Source: Eubacteriales bacterium
GTDB lineage: Bacteria > Bacillota > Clostridia > Oscillospirales > Butyricicoccaceae
Direction of reading: 5' to 3'
DNA: 64,000 nucleotides
Assembly (NCBI GenBank): GCA_030524285.1
Contig: JAUNGQ010000004.1
Coordinates: 24,408-88,407, forward strand
Shown: piece by piece, positions 1 to 7,753 of the stretch
How the letters are laid out: the number at the start of each line of letters is the position of its first letter
Numbering within the stretch: the first letter of the stretch is position 1
The notes under the pieces: model-generated
Databases searched by the model: none
Seen by the model: the letters and a program-made list of their open reading frames with translations, nothing else
Told to the model about the DNA's origin: nothing
Translations under genes and position numbers: made by a program

Positions 1-313
1 GCTCGTGCTCATGCTCATGCCCGCACCCGCATTCCTCGCCGTGCTCGTGATGATGCTCATGACGATGGTGATGATGTCCTCCAGATTTTCCTCCGTCACG
101 GTCATGTACTGTAATGCCCGGTTCATAGGACTGCGCAATTTTTTCAATTGTTTCCTCCAGTCCATCCGGCTCTGTTGTCTTTACCCGAAGCTGCTTGGTT
201 GCGAATACCATGACAGCTTCTTCAACCTGCGGTAATTGATTGACTTCCGTCTCAATCTTACCGGCGCAATGTGCACAGCCGAGGTTTTCCATCAGATAAA
301 CCTTATTCGCCAT
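1..313 (-). CDS. Metal-transporting P-type ATPase, N-terminal fragment (runs off window start)
   Basis: The reverse strand reads in frame from an ATG at 313 to the window edge, about 104 residues. The N-terminus is a heavy-metal-associated (HMA) domain with the metal motif GCAHC at residues 12-16. It is followed from about residue 79 by a linker very rich in His, Glu and Cys (HHHHRHEHHHEHGEE, then CGCGHEHEHE). This order is typical of Zn/Cd/Pb-exporting P1B-ATPases (CadA/ZntA type), which pump metal across the cytoplasmic membrane. The ATPase core itself is not visible, so the class is inferred from the HMA domain, the His-rich linker and the ArsR-like operator upstream. An AGGAGGAAGGGGAGG ribosome-binding region precedes the start. 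A stand-alone HMA metallochaperone is a weaker alternative, because the frame stays open past the usual 70 residues. Confidence 0.75.
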   Translation of the reverse strand, partial: MANKVYLMENLGCAHCAGKIETEVNQLPQVEEAVMVFATKQLRVKTTEPDGLEETIEKIAQSYEPGITVHDRDGGKSGGHHHHRHEHHHEHGEECGCGHEHEHE

Positions 314-358
314 ACCGATTCCTCCCCTTCCTCCTGTCATTATATAAAATCAAATTTG

Positions 359-384
359 AACATATGAATATTTGTTCATGTGTT
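359..384. promoter_or_regulatory. ArsR/SmtB-type 12-2-12 operator
   Basis: This is an imperfect inverted repeat, AACATATGAATA-TT-TGTTCATGTGTT, with 10 of 12 positions symmetric. It has the TGAA...TTCA core known for ArsR/SmtB/CadC metal-sensing repressors. It lies just downstream of the predicted start of the consensus ATPase promoter, where a bound repressor would block transcription. No arsR-like gene is visible in the window, so the repressor is either beyond the left edge or elsewhere. Confidence 0.65.
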
Positions 385-393
385 GTTGGCTAT

Positions 394-422
394 ATTATAT
401 TCCTTCCCCATATCCATGTCAA
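394..422 (-). promoter_or_regulatory. Consensus sigma-A promoter for the P-type ATPase
   Basis: On the minus strand TTGACA (417-422) and TATAAT (394-399) are both perfect and separated by 17 bp. The predicted transcription start is near 387, about 75 nt upstream of the ATPase start codon. Confidence 0.8.
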
Positions 423-490
423 TAGCTGGGAAACATTTTTTATAAAATACCCGGAAACTTTTATGCACAGCTTTTTCCGGCTGAAATTTG

Positions 491-499
491 TGATATAAT
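491..499 (+). promoter_or_regulatory. Extended -10 element for the HAD gene
   Basis: TGaTATAAT (491-499) is an extended -10 element with no good -35. It overlaps the upstream in-frame ATG at 498, so that ATG cannot be the translation start. Confidence 0.5.
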
Positions 500-533
500 G
501 ATACACACAGAAATGAACAAAGAGGTGACAGTC

Positions 534-1214
534 ATGGCCATTCGCGCTGTGCTTTTTGATTTAGATAATACATTATTCGATTTTAATACAGCTCATAAGC
601 AATCCCTAATCGCGCTGGCAGAGTATGGAGAATCCCGCTTTGATATTCCAGCCCGTCGTTTTCTTCTTGCTTACCAGCAGGCAGACAAGCAATTAAAGAA
701 GGAGCAGCCATTGGCTGCTGCCTGCCATAACCGTATCATCATTGCGCAGCGTATGCTCGAACAGCTCGGTCTGCCTTCTATGGTAACACCGCTTGAGCTA
801 TATGAAACCTATTGGGGAACGATGCTGCGTTCCATTAAACCACGTGAGGGTGCAGTCGAGCTGCTCAGCCGACTGCATCGCCAGCGCATCCGTACCGGCA
901 TCTGTACTGATATGACAACCCATATCCAGCACCGTAAAATTGCCGCTCTCGGCCTTGCCGGATATCTGGATGCTATGGTAACCAGTGAAGAAGCTGGCGT
1001 GGAAAAGCCAAATCCCAAAATTTTCTATGACTGCATGAATAAGCTGAATGTCAAGCCAAATGAAGCGTTGTTTATCGGTGACAGCTTTGAGCGCGATGTA
1101 TGCGGCGCACATGCAGCAGGTATCCTGCCATTCTGGCTGAATGTTTCCAATGCCAAAGCCCCGGCCGTCGATTTCCCATACAAGGAACTGCACAGCCTCA
1201 AGGAGGTTCTATAA
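534..1214 (+). CDS. HAD-superfamily hydrolase (YjjG-like)
   Basis: A 226-residue haloacid-dehalogenase-type phosphatase, probably acting on a small phosphorylated metabolite or nucleotide. HAD motif I is FDLDNTLFDF near residue 8. An all-alpha cap follows (about 20-90), then motif II TDMTT, the motif III Lys region GVEKPNPKIF and motif IV IGDSFERDV. I chose the ATG at 534 because AGAGGTGA sits just upstream and because the alternative in-frame ATG at 498 is inside the -10 box. The gene is divergent from the metal ATPase and ends at a strong terminator. The substrate cannot be deduced. Confidence 0.85.
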   Translation: MAIRAVLFDLDNTLFDFNTAHKQSLIALAEYGESRFDIPARRFLLAYQQADKQLKKEQPLAAACHNRIIIAQRMLEQLGLPSMVTPLELYETYWGTMLRSIKPREGAVELLSRLHRQRIRTGICTDMTTHIQHRKIAALGLAGYLDAMVTSEEAGVEKPNPKIFYDCMNKLNVKPNEALFIGDSFERDVCGAHAAGILPFWLNVSNAKAPAVDFPYKELHSLKEVL

Positions 1215-1229
1215 TATACATAGCTTTTC

Positions 1230-1255
1230 GAGCACTGTTTTTCAGTGCTCTTTTT
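1230..1255 (+). terminator. Intrinsic terminator after HAD gene
   Basis: GAGCACTG (1230-1237) pairs with CAGTGCTC (1243-1250) around a T5 loop, followed by TTTTT. Confidence 0.85.
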
Positions 1256-1323
1256 GTTTGCCTCCATGCACAAAACAAATGAAAATACACGCAAAGCCTG
1301 TCGAAAGGATGAATTTTTTCGCA

Positions 1324-1353
1324 GTATGTTTTGCCCTCCTGCCGGAGATACTG
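1324..1353 (+). promoter_or_regulatory. Sigma-F-like promoter of sigG
   Basis: A -35-like GTATG (1324-1328), a 15-bp spacer and GGAGATACTG (1344-1353) fit the Bacillus sigma-F pattern (GYATA, then GGnnAnAnTR) with one mismatch. The predicted start is about 33 nt before the sigG ATG. In Bacillus subtilis sigG is transcribed by sigma-F in the forespore, so the location makes biological sense. Confidence 0.55.
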
Positions 1354-1392
1354 GTGAATAGAGAGATTTACCATTGTACAGGAGGCGAAACA

Positions 1393-2163
1393 ATGCAGAG
1401 TAAAGTAGAAATCTGCGGCGTTAACACATCGCGTCTGGAGGTTTTAACTGCTGAGGAAACCGACTCCCTGCTTCGCCGCAGCTCAAAAGGCGATTCGGCT
1501 GCCCGTGAAAAGCTGATTTCCTGCAACCTGCGGCTGGTACTCAGCGTCATCCAGCGTTTTTCCAATCGCGGCGAGAGTATGGATGACCTGTTTCAGGTAG
1601 GCTGCATCGGATTGATTAAATCCATTGACAATTTTAATGTCGATTTAAACGTGCGTTTCAGCACATATGCCGTCCCAATGATTATCGGTGAAATTCGACG
1701 GTATCTACGAGATAACAGTTCCATTCGTGTTTCCCGTTCCATGCGTGATACAGCGTATCGTGCACTTCAGGCAAAGGAAGCCTTTGTCAACGAACATCAG
1801 CGGGAACCAACCGTTGAAGAGCTGGCAAAAGCTATGGATGTTCCAAGAGAAGATATTGTGTTTGCTCTGGATGCCATTATGGATCCGGTATCCTTATATG
1901 AACCGGTATTTGAAAGCAACGGGGATGCTGTCTGCGTGATGGATCAGGTGAGTGACACCAAAAATACCGATGAAAACTGGCTGGAACAAATTGCCCTCAA
2001 GGAAGCCATCGGACAGCTGACGCCCAGAGAACAGCATATTTTAAACCTTCGCTTTTTTGAAGGGCGTACCCAGATGGAGGTTGCTGATGAAATTCATATT
2101 TCGCAGGCTCAAGTCTCCCGTTTGGAAAAAAGTGCGCTCGAACGGATACGAAAACAGATGTAA
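1393..2163 (+). CDS. sigG: RNA polymerase sporulation sigma factor SigG
   Basis: A 256-residue sigma-70-family factor for late forespore gene expression. The N-terminal KVEICGVNTSRL signature is specific to sigma-G. Region 2 contains NLRLVLSVIQRF, DDLFQVGCIGLIKSIDNF and FSTYAVPMIIGEIRRYLRD. Region 4 ends with a helix-turn-helix, TQMEVADEIHISQAQVSRLE. The start is set by ACAGGAGGCGAAACA before ATG 1393; the frame is open further upstream but that part has no sigma similarity. In Bacillus sigG follows spoIIGA-sigE. Here it faces that pair, with a chelatase gene between them, and it has a sigma-F-like promoter of its own. Confidence 0.97.
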   Translation: MQSKVEICGVNTSRLEVLTAEETDSLLRRSSKGDSAAREKLISCNLRLVLSVIQRFSNRGESMDDLFQVGCIGLIKSIDNFNVDLNVRFSTYAVPMIIGEIRRYLRDNSSIRVSRSMRDTAYRALQAKEAFVNEHQREPTVEELAKAMDVPREDIVFALDAIMDPVSLYEPVFESNGDAVCVMDQVSDTKNTDENWLEQIALKEAIGQLTPREQHILNLRFFEGRTQMEVADEIHISQAQVSRLEKSALERIRKQM

Positions 2164-2177
2164 CGATCATTTATCCA

Positions 2178-2207
2178 TTGACAAGCCCTCCGGTTTTCCG
2201 CTATGCT
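2178..2207 (+). promoter_or_regulatory. Promoter for the CbiK-like gene, inside an inverted repeat
   Basis: TTGACA (2178-2183), an 18-bp spacer and TATGCT (2202-2207) form a plausible sigma-A promoter. It would start transcription near 2214, in the middle of the hairpin annotated at 2186-2235. Confidence 0.5.
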
Positions 2208-2235
2208 GAATGCATAGACGATAGAAACCGGAGGG
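2186..2235 (+). promoter_or_regulatory. Hairpin that can sequester the CbiK-like gene's ribosome-binding site
   Basis: CCCTCCGGTTT (2186-2196) pairs perfectly over 11 bp with AAACCGGAGGG (2225-2235), and CTATGC (2201-2206) pairs with GCATAG (2212-2217) inside. The 3' arm contains the GGAGGG ribosome-binding site. Transcripts reading through from sigG would hide the site, whereas transcripts starting at the internal promoter would lack the 5' arm. There is no T-run, so it is not an ordinary terminator. Confidence 0.6.
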
Positions 2236-2245
2236 TAATTTTAAT

Positions 2246-2998
2246 ATGAAACAGGCAGTTGTCGTTGTAAGCTTTGGTACATCTTTCCCGGAGGCGATGC
2301 CTGCAATCGAAAGCATTGAACAGGCTGTGGAAAAGTCCTGTGGTCAACGGATTTTTCGCGCATTTACATCTCAATTCATTCGCCAAAAGCTGAAGGAACG
2401 GGACGGACTTACAATTCCGGACCCGTACTCCCTTTTTGGCCAGTTCATTGAACAGGGCTATACTGATATCCTTTGTCTACCCACGCATATTATTCCGGGT
2501 ATCGAATACGACAGGCTATGTGCAAATGCCGTCCAATTCCCGCAGGTTCGTGTTGCCAGACCGTTGCTATGGTGTGAGGCTGATTATAATGTCTGTGTCC
2601 ACGCAGTGATGAACAGCATCCCGCCGCGCAGGAACGATGAAGCGCTTGTCCTGATGGGACATGGAACAGAGCACTTTGCCAATGCTGCCTATTGCCAGCT
2701 GGAGCACAAATTCCGTACCGAAGGCTTTCCGCATGTTTATGTCGGTACTGTAGACGGCTATCCATCGCTGTCAGACATCATCCCGCAGCTACAAGCGAAT
2801 GGCATACGCAAAATTATACTGATGCCATTTATGATTGTCGCTGGAGATCATGCAAGAAATGATTTGTCCGGTGACGATCCGGCTTCATGGAAAAGCCAGC
2901 TGGAAGCACTTGGCTTTGAAACGCAGACCATATGCAAAGGATTGGGAGAAATTCCGGAAATTGCAGAACGATTCGCACAGCATCTTTCCCTTATTTAA
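2246..2998 (+). CDS. cbiK: Sirohydrochlorin cobaltochelatase (CbiK-type)
   Basis: A 250-residue class II chelatase of the anaerobic CbiK/HemH fold. This family inserts Co2+ into sirohydrochlorin on the anaerobic cobalamin route, and some members act on other metals or tetrapyrroles. The N-terminus VVVVSFGTSFPEA is the family hallmark. The metal-binding histidines are seen in LMGHGTEHFAN (about residue 137) and MIVAGDHARNDLSGDD (about 195). The ATG follows GGAGGG, which lies in the hairpin described at 2186-2235. No other cobalamin gene is in the window, so the gene is an isolated pathway member between sigG and sigE. Confidence 0.88.
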   Translation: MKQAVVVVSFGTSFPEAMPAIESIEQAVEKSCGQRIFRAFTSQFIRQKLKERDGLTIPDPYSLFGQFIEQGYTDILCLPTHIIPGIEYDRLCANAVQFPQVRVARPLLWCEADYNVCVHAVMNSIPPRRNDEALVLMGHGTEHFANAAYCQLEHKFRTEGFPHVYVGTVDGYPSLSDIIPQLQANGIRKIILMPFMIVAGDHARNDLSGDDPASWKSQLEALGFETQTICKGLGEIPEIAERFAQHLSLI

Positions 2999-3140
2999 AA
3001 CGTTTTCAAATACAAAAGGAAAAGCCATCCCATGTCGATGGAAAGCAGCATTATCCACTGTTTCCATACCTTGACATGAGATGACTTTTTTTTGCTACAA
3101 TTCTATCGTTACGCAAATCTCAATATACGACTGGTCTTCT

Positions 3141-3854
3141 TTAGACCCATCGCATCATGTCCTTTTTCATGCGTTTGATAATTCGTTTCTCCAATCGGGA
3201 AATATACGACTGGGAAATGCCCAATAAATCTGCAACCTCCTTCTGGGTATGCTCCTCGCCGTCTGCCAGTCCAAAGCGCATAGATATAATGGTTTTCTCC
3301 CGCTCCGGCAATCGCTGCAATGCCTTTTGCAGCAGCTGCCGGTCAACGTCATCCTCTACCGGACGGATCACACAATCCGGCTCTGTACCCAGGATATCGG
3401 ACAACAGCAGCTCATTTCCATCCCAGTCTGTGCTCAAAGGCTCGTCGAAAGATACCTCTGTTTTCTGGCTGGATACTTTTCGCAGATACATCAAAATTTC
3501 ATTTTCAATACAGCGGGACGCATACGTCGCCAGCTTGGTCTTTTTGTCCGTATTATAGGTTTCAATTGCCTTAATCAACCCGATTGTACCGATGGAGATC
3601 AAATCTTCCATATGAATGCCAGTGTTTTCAAACTTTCTGGCAATATATACAACCAACCGTAAATTGTGTTCAATCAATCTGTCCCGGCATCCGGCCTCTC
3701 CATTCTGACAGCCCGCAATCGCTTCCGCTTCTTCCTTTGCATCCAGCGGCGGCGGCAGGACGACAGAACTTCCAATGTAAAATATCCCTTCTTTGTCCGG
3801 TAGTAACCCAATCCGGTATAGCCATTGTCTCAGCTTCTGTAAAAAACGCGGCAT
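3141..3854 (-). CDS. sigE: RNA polymerase sporulation sigma factor SigE (pro-protein)
   Basis: A 237-residue mother-cell sigma factor. The first 25 or so residues form a basic, amphipathic pro-sequence ([18 protein letters not shown]) ahead of [13 protein letters not shown], where SpoIIGA cleaves in homologues. Regions 2 and 4 are intact, with [30 protein letters not shown] and the [23 protein letters not shown] chose ATG 3854 because AAAGGAG lies 7 nt before it; the longer frame at 3878 overlaps the spoIIGA end and lacks a site. It lies 13 nt downstream of spoIIGA, so protease and substrate are co-transcribed as in Bacillus. Confidence 0.96.
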   Translation of the reverse strand: MPRFLQKLRQWLYRIGLLPDKEGIFYIGSSVVLPPPLDAKEEAEAIAGCQNGEAGCRDRLIEHNLRLVVYIARKFENTGIHMEDLISIGTIGLIKAIETYNTDKKTKLATYASRCIENEILMYLRKVSSQKTEVSFDEPLSTDWDGNELLLSDILGTEPDCVIRPVEDDVDRQLLQKALQRLPEREKTIISMRFGLADGEEHTQKEVADLLGISQSYISRLEKRIIKRMKKDMMRWV

Positions 3855-3867
3855 ATCCACGCTCCTT

Positions 3868-4716
3868 TCACGGTTCAATTAATCCGTCATATTCTCCGGA
3901 ACAGATTGCTCCTGCACCAGAAATCGCAACCATACTGTCATACGCTGAACCATCCTCCCTTGTCACCGCGTCCGGATGAAAACACGGCATCATACCACCT
4001 CCTCCGACACTCTGGAACGAGATTAACCGCCAGCCGGATATGCCTGCCTGCCGTACCCGTTGTACCAGCTCCGCTGCATTGTCCTGTCCGAGCAGCAATG
4101 GCAAAAACTGCACCTCCTCCGGTAAAATCCGTAATGCCGCCGTGCGGGTTAAAATCATCACAGGACGCCCGGTTATCGGATCCTGCAAGGTGTTCCCACT
4201 GTCCACCAACAGATATACTTCCTGTATTGTACCGTTACAGGACAGACGGATGGTTTCACCATACGGACGCTTTTCCTTTGCCTGATTGCGGAATACAATG
4301 CCGCTCAGCCCATATGCCAACGCAGCGGAAACCAACAGCGCCTTGCGCGATACCGGTGCATACAGTGTACCGTCAACAGACAGATTCGTACCGCTGAGCT
4401 GTTCCAATGCAAACACGCAGCCGCCAAATACAAACGATACCAGCAGCACCAGCAGGGTTTTTCGCACCAACTGTCCTATATGCCGCACAGCAAACGCACT
4501 GGCCGCCATGACTGCACAGGCCGCAATACGCAAAGGCGGCGTCGCCAATACCGGAAGCGCCACACAGCCCCCTGCATACAGCGCACCAAAGCCCGCCGCC
4601 AGACCCAAACGCCATGCCGGACATCGTTTCCCGCCGATTGCCGCAGCCGCCCGTAGAATACAGTAATCCATACAGAAGTTCAGCGCCAGCAGGACATCCA
4701 GATAAATCACACGCAT
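3868..4716 (-). CDS. spoIIGA: Sigma-E processing aspartyl peptidase SpoIIGA
   Basis: A 282-residue membrane protease that removes the pro-sequence of sigma-E during sporulation. The first half has about five hydrophobic membrane segments (residues 1-150). The C-terminal cytoplasmic domain carries the aspartyl protease signature [12 protein letters not shown] (about residue 169), with Asp of DSG as the predicted catalytic residue. A glycine-rich stretch (SVGGGGMMP) lies near the C-terminus. An AGGAGGTGA site precedes the ATG. The gene is directly upstream of sigE. A Spo0A-controlled promoter is expected, but I could not find convincing 0A boxes. Confidence 0.95.
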   Translation of the reverse strand: MRVIYLDVLLALNFCMDYCILRAAAAIGGKRCPAWRLGLAAGFGALYAGGCVALPVLATPPLRIAACAVMAASAFAVRHIGQLVRKTLLVLLVSFVFGGCVFALEQLSGTNLSVDGTLYAPVSRKALLVSAALAYGLSGIVFRNQAKEKRPYGETIRLSCNGTIQEVYLLVDSGNTLQDPITGRPVMILTRTAALRILPEEVQFLPLLLGQDNAAELVQRVRQAGISGWRLISFQSVGGGGMMPCFHPDAVTREDGSAYDSMVAISGAGAICSGEYDGLIEP

Positions 4717-4841
4717 GGGGTCACCTCCTGCGTGTTTTTGATTGTATCCGATTTACTGTGCCGATTGTGCCGAAAAAAGAAGCCGATCCTGCTCTTTTGT
4801 CCGAGCAAAACCGGCAAATCTGTCCAATTTTTCCGTTTCTG

Positions 4842-5639
4842 TTATCCAAACCGCTTCAATGAGACAACAATCCGTCCCTTTTTACTTTCTCCCAGAATTT
4901 CGTCCACTTCGCCGCGCCCTGTCCCCCGCAGGGTAATGCGATCTTTTTCCCGAATATCCTGATCTGGGCGCAGGCATTCCTGCTGGTTGACAAAGACCTT
5001 GCCGGCACGGATGGCATCCGCCGCCTTTGCTCTGGACATGCGGAATACGGAAGCTGTGATGGCATCGAGACGCATGGAAGCTACGGTGTCCCGCAGCATG
5101 GTAATCTTTTCTTCCGGCATAATCAACTGGCTCAACAGGATTTCCTCCACGCGCAGGCTTTTGCGTCCGGCCTTGGTATAGTTCGTCAACAAATACGGTG
5201 CAATTTCTTTCAATACCACAATATCTGCGCCATGTTCACCCACTAAAATATCACCAATGCCATCCCGTCGCAGTCCCAGCCCCATCAGGGAACCGAGATA
5301 ATCTCGGTGGCTGAGGACATCACCTTTATGCCGCAGACAGCGGATTGCAGCAATTGGACAATCTTCCCCCTCGGATGGAAGCTCTTCCATCCAATCCGGA
5401 AGAAAAAATAATATCTTCCGTTCCGCATTATCATATCCTCCCCAAAAGCGTGCGTTTCCTCCTCCCAGCGTTTTCAGCAAATGCGCTGCAAGAGCCGCCT
5501 CATGCATATCCAAAAATTTTGTGCAGGTCAGATAGCACTGTTCGCGGCAGACTTCCGCCTTTTCCGCGATTTGCGCCAGCAGGATGCGTTCCTCCTGTGT
5601 ATGCGCAATATTGCTGAACATATCGCCGGATTTTTCCAT
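4842..5639 (-). CDS. ylmH: YlmH-like S4-domain RNA-binding protein
   Basis: A 265-residue protein of the YlmH family. The C-terminal S4 RNA-binding domain spans roughly residues 185-255 (LDAITASVFRMSRAKAADAI and GKVFVNQQECLRPDQDI, ending with a basic tail). The N-terminal two thirds is the YlmH domain, with RHKGDVLSHRDYLGSLMGLG near residue 110. Bacillus YlmH lies in the division (ylm) cluster and homologues have been linked to ribosome-associated RNA binding. ATG 5639 is preferred because AGAGGGAAGAAA is its ribosome-binding site; the upstream ATG at 5657 would be inside that site. It lies 125 nt upstream of spoIIGA on the same strand. Confidence 0.88.
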   Translation of the reverse strand: MEKSGDMFSNIAHTQEERILLAQIAEKAEVCREQCYLTCTKFLDMHEAALAAHLLKTLGGGNARFWGGYDNAERKILFFLPDWMEELPSEGEDCPIAAIRCLRHKGDVLSHRDYLGSLMGLGLRRDGIGDILVGEHGADIVVLKEIAPYLLTNYTKAGRKSLRVEEILLSQLIMPEEKITMLRDTVASMRLDAITASVFRMSRAKAADAIRAGKVFVNQQECLRPDQDIREKDRITLRGTGRGEVDEILGESKKGRIVVSLKRFG

Positions 5640-5764
5640 TTTCTTCCCTCTCTTCAATGATGTATCGTATTAAAATTCCTGTTTTCCAGTAAAAACTATT
5701 GTACTGCATCGAAATTTATATTACAATATCATTTGGTTGAAATACCAGAAGAAAGGATGATTTC

Positions 5765-6754
5765 ATGGTACGTGATGATGTTCTGCGTGCACTGGAGCTG
5801 CACCGCGGAGGATTGGTATCCGGCGGTACGCTTGCCCGTGAGCTGGGTGTTTCCCGCACCGCAGTCTGGAAGGCAATTACCACCCTGCGTGAGATGGGTT
5901 TTCCGATTGAATCGATATCCGGTGAAGGATATTGTCTTGCAGAATCCAGCGATGCACTGTCAGAAGCCGGCATTGCCATGGAATTGAAAACCGATTGTAT
6001 TGCACGTCATCTGTGTGTTCTGTCTACCGTTGATTCCACCAATAATTACTTAAAGGAGCGCGCTGTCAGCCTGCCGGATGGCTATGCTGTTGTTGCAGAC
6101 TGCCAGACAGCCGGGCGCGGACGCCTTGGACGTTCCTTTGCTTCCCCATCCGGCAGTGGTGTTTATATCAGTATCCTGCTGCATCCCACCATTCCGCTGG
6201 AACGGATTAACATGATTACTGTTGGCGCAGCTGTCGCTGTATGTGAAGCGATTGCAGAAATTGCCGGCTTTGAACCGGATATCAAATGGGTCAACGACGT
6301 ACTAAAAGATGGCAAAAAGCTCTGCGGAATCCTGACGGAAGCTTCAATGGAAGCCGAAACCGGACAGCTTTCCTATGCGATTGTTGGTATCGGTATCAAT
6401 GTGCGTATGCCGGAAGGCGGCTTGCCAGAGGAAATCCGTGATATCGCAGGCTGCCTGGAGGATTTTGCCCCGCACGCTGTACGCCGCAATGCATTGACGG
6501 CAGCTTTCTTCAACCATATGGAATCCTGCTACCAGTTGATTCTCTCCGGCAATACCGAAGCGTTGATTGACCGGTATCGTTCATTTATTCATTTCCTGGG
6601 TGAACCGATTACTGTTATCCGAAACGGTATGAAGGAGTCTGCAACAGCTGTAGCTATCAATTCCAGCGGTCATCTCATCATTGAGCAGAATGGACAACAG
6701 TCCTGTATGCTCGCCGGTGAAATCAGTATCCGCTTGCCGGAGCAGGCACACTGA
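5765..6754 (+). CDS. birA: Bifunctional biotin-protein ligase / biotin operon repressor BirA
   Basis: A 329-residue two-domain BirA. Residues 1-60 are a winged-helix DNA-binding domain (SGGTLARELGVSRTAVWKAI). The catalytic domain from about residue 80 has the biotinyl-AMP loop motif GRGRLGRSF and the KWVNDVL and GKKLCGILTE motifs. The C-terminal SH3-like domain ends the protein. It activates biotin with ATP, transfers it to carboxylase carrier lysines, and as the regulatory form can repress biotin genes. No biotin genes are in the window. AGAAAGGATG provides the ribosome-binding site. Confidence 0.95.
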   Translation: MVRDDVLRALELHRGGLVSGGTLARELGVSRTAVWKAITTLREMGFPIESISGEGYCLAESSDALSEAGIAMELKTDCIARHLCVLSTVDSTNNYLKERAVSLPDGYAVVADCQTAGRGRLGRSFASPSGSGVYISILLHPTIPLERINMITVGAAVAVCEAIAEIAGFEPDIKWVNDVLKDGKKLCGILTEASMEAETGQLSYAIVGIGINVRMPEGGLPEEIRDIAGCLEDFAPHAVRRNALTAAFFNHMESCYQLILSGNTEALIDRYRSFIHFLGEPITVIRNGMKESATAVAINSSGHLIIEQNGQQSCMLAGEISIRLPEQAH

Positions 6755-6809
6755 TATAAGACCGTATTTCGCATCCCCTTCCCCGGCATTGTAAGGAGTT
6801 CATACGACA

Positions 6810-7691
6810 ATGAAAGATTGTATTATTATTGGCAAAGGCCCTGCCGGCCTTTCTGCTGCGCTGTATATCCGACGTGCAGGCTATACGCCGCTTGTCATTG
6901 GCAGGGATTCCGGTGCGCTCGGTCAGAGCCATCGCATTGAAAACTATTTCGGGCTGGACCAGCCAATCAGCGGTGATGAGCTGTTCCGCCGCGGCTTGGT
7001 ACAAGTCGAACGCCTCGGTATTGAGGTTCTCAGCGATGAAGTCGTTTCCATCCGTGAAACCGAAGGCTTCCGCGTCAGCACCTCCTCCGGACGTATCATC
7101 AGTGCACATACTGTCCTTCTGGCTACCGGCAAACGCCGCAATATGCCAAATAATTTCAATGCGGCCGAATTTCTTGGGCGTGGTGTGAGCCAGTGCGCCC
7201 AGTGTGACGGATTCCTGATGCGCAACCGTGCACTTGCCGTCATCGGCAGCGGTGACCATGCGGTTGCCGAGCTAAGCCATCTTCGTACATTGACCAATAA
7301 CCTGAGCCTGTTTACCAATGGCGCGACAATTACCACAGACCGTTTCCCACAGGATCTCCCGATTATCACTGATCGGATTACCGAGCTGTATACAGATAAT
7401 CTTGGTATGCTCGCCGGTATCCGTACCGAACATGGTGATTATCCGATAGAAGGAGCCTTCCTTGCACAGGGTGTTGCTTCTGCGTCAGATTTTGCCATCC
7501 GTCTGGGCGCTATTATGGACGGTGACAGCATCAAGGTTGACCGTAACTATCAAACCAATGTATCCGGCCTGTTCGCCGCAGGTGACTGCATTGGCGGTGT
7601 ATTGCAGATTTCAAAGGCTGTTTCCGACGGTGCGATTGCTGGACTGAGTATCAATGAATACCTCCGCAATGTACCACGCAATTCAGATTAA
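6810..7691 (+). CDS. Thioredoxin-reductase-like FAD oxidoreductase
   Basis: A 293-residue flavoprotein of the TrxB fold. The FAD motif GKGPAGLSAALY lies at residues 8-19, the redox disulfide CAQC near 130 and the C-terminal FAD motif GLFAAGDCIGG near 252. In the inserted dinucleotide domain GSGDHAV is retained, but the HRRDxxR stretch that binds NADPH phosphate in classical TrxB is missing (SLFTNGATITTDR instead). Clostridial ferredoxin-dependent thioredoxin reductases are known to lack NADPH motifs, so the electron donor may not be NADPH. The ribosome-binding site is AAGGAG. The gene follows birA on the same strand by 55 nt. Confidence 0.85.
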   Translation: MKDCIIIGKGPAGLSAALYIRRAGYTPLVIGRDSGALGQSHRIENYFGLDQPISGDELFRRGLVQVERLGIEVLSDEVVSIRETEGFRVSTSSGRIISAHTVLLATGKRRNMPNNFNAAEFLGRGVSQCAQCDGFLMRNRALAVIGSGDHAVAELSHLRTLTNNLSLFTNGATITTDRFPQDLPIITDRITELYTDNLGMLAGIRTEHGDYPIEGAFLAQGVASASDFAIRLGAIMDGDSIKVDRNYQTNVSGLFAAGDCIGGVLQISKAVSDGAIAGLSINEYLRNVPRNSD

Positions 7692-7716
7692 AAATTTCAT
7701 TTGCCTAAAAGACATT

Positions 7717-7753
7717 TTGGGGCGCCCTCCGCAAGGAGAGTGCCCCAATTTTT
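7717..7753. terminator. Bidirectional terminator
   Basis: TTGGGGCGCCCTCC (7717-7730) pairs with GGAGAGTGCCCCAA (7735-7748) and is followed by T5. It separates the convergent oxidoreductase and XRE-regulator genes. Confidence 0.85.

Noticed and set aside
498-533. Upstream in-frame ATG for the HAD gene
   Set aside because: It overlaps the TATAAT -10 element and has no ribosome-binding site; ATG 534 has AGAGGTGA.
3071-3101. TTGACA ... TACAAT promoter-like pair on the plus strand
   Set aside because: The spacer is 19 bp and no plus-strand gene follows; sigE is convergent there.
4717-4841. Possible Spo0A boxes upstream of spoIIGA
   Set aside because: Only weak matches (about 7 of 9) in either orientation and no promoter with the expected long spacer.
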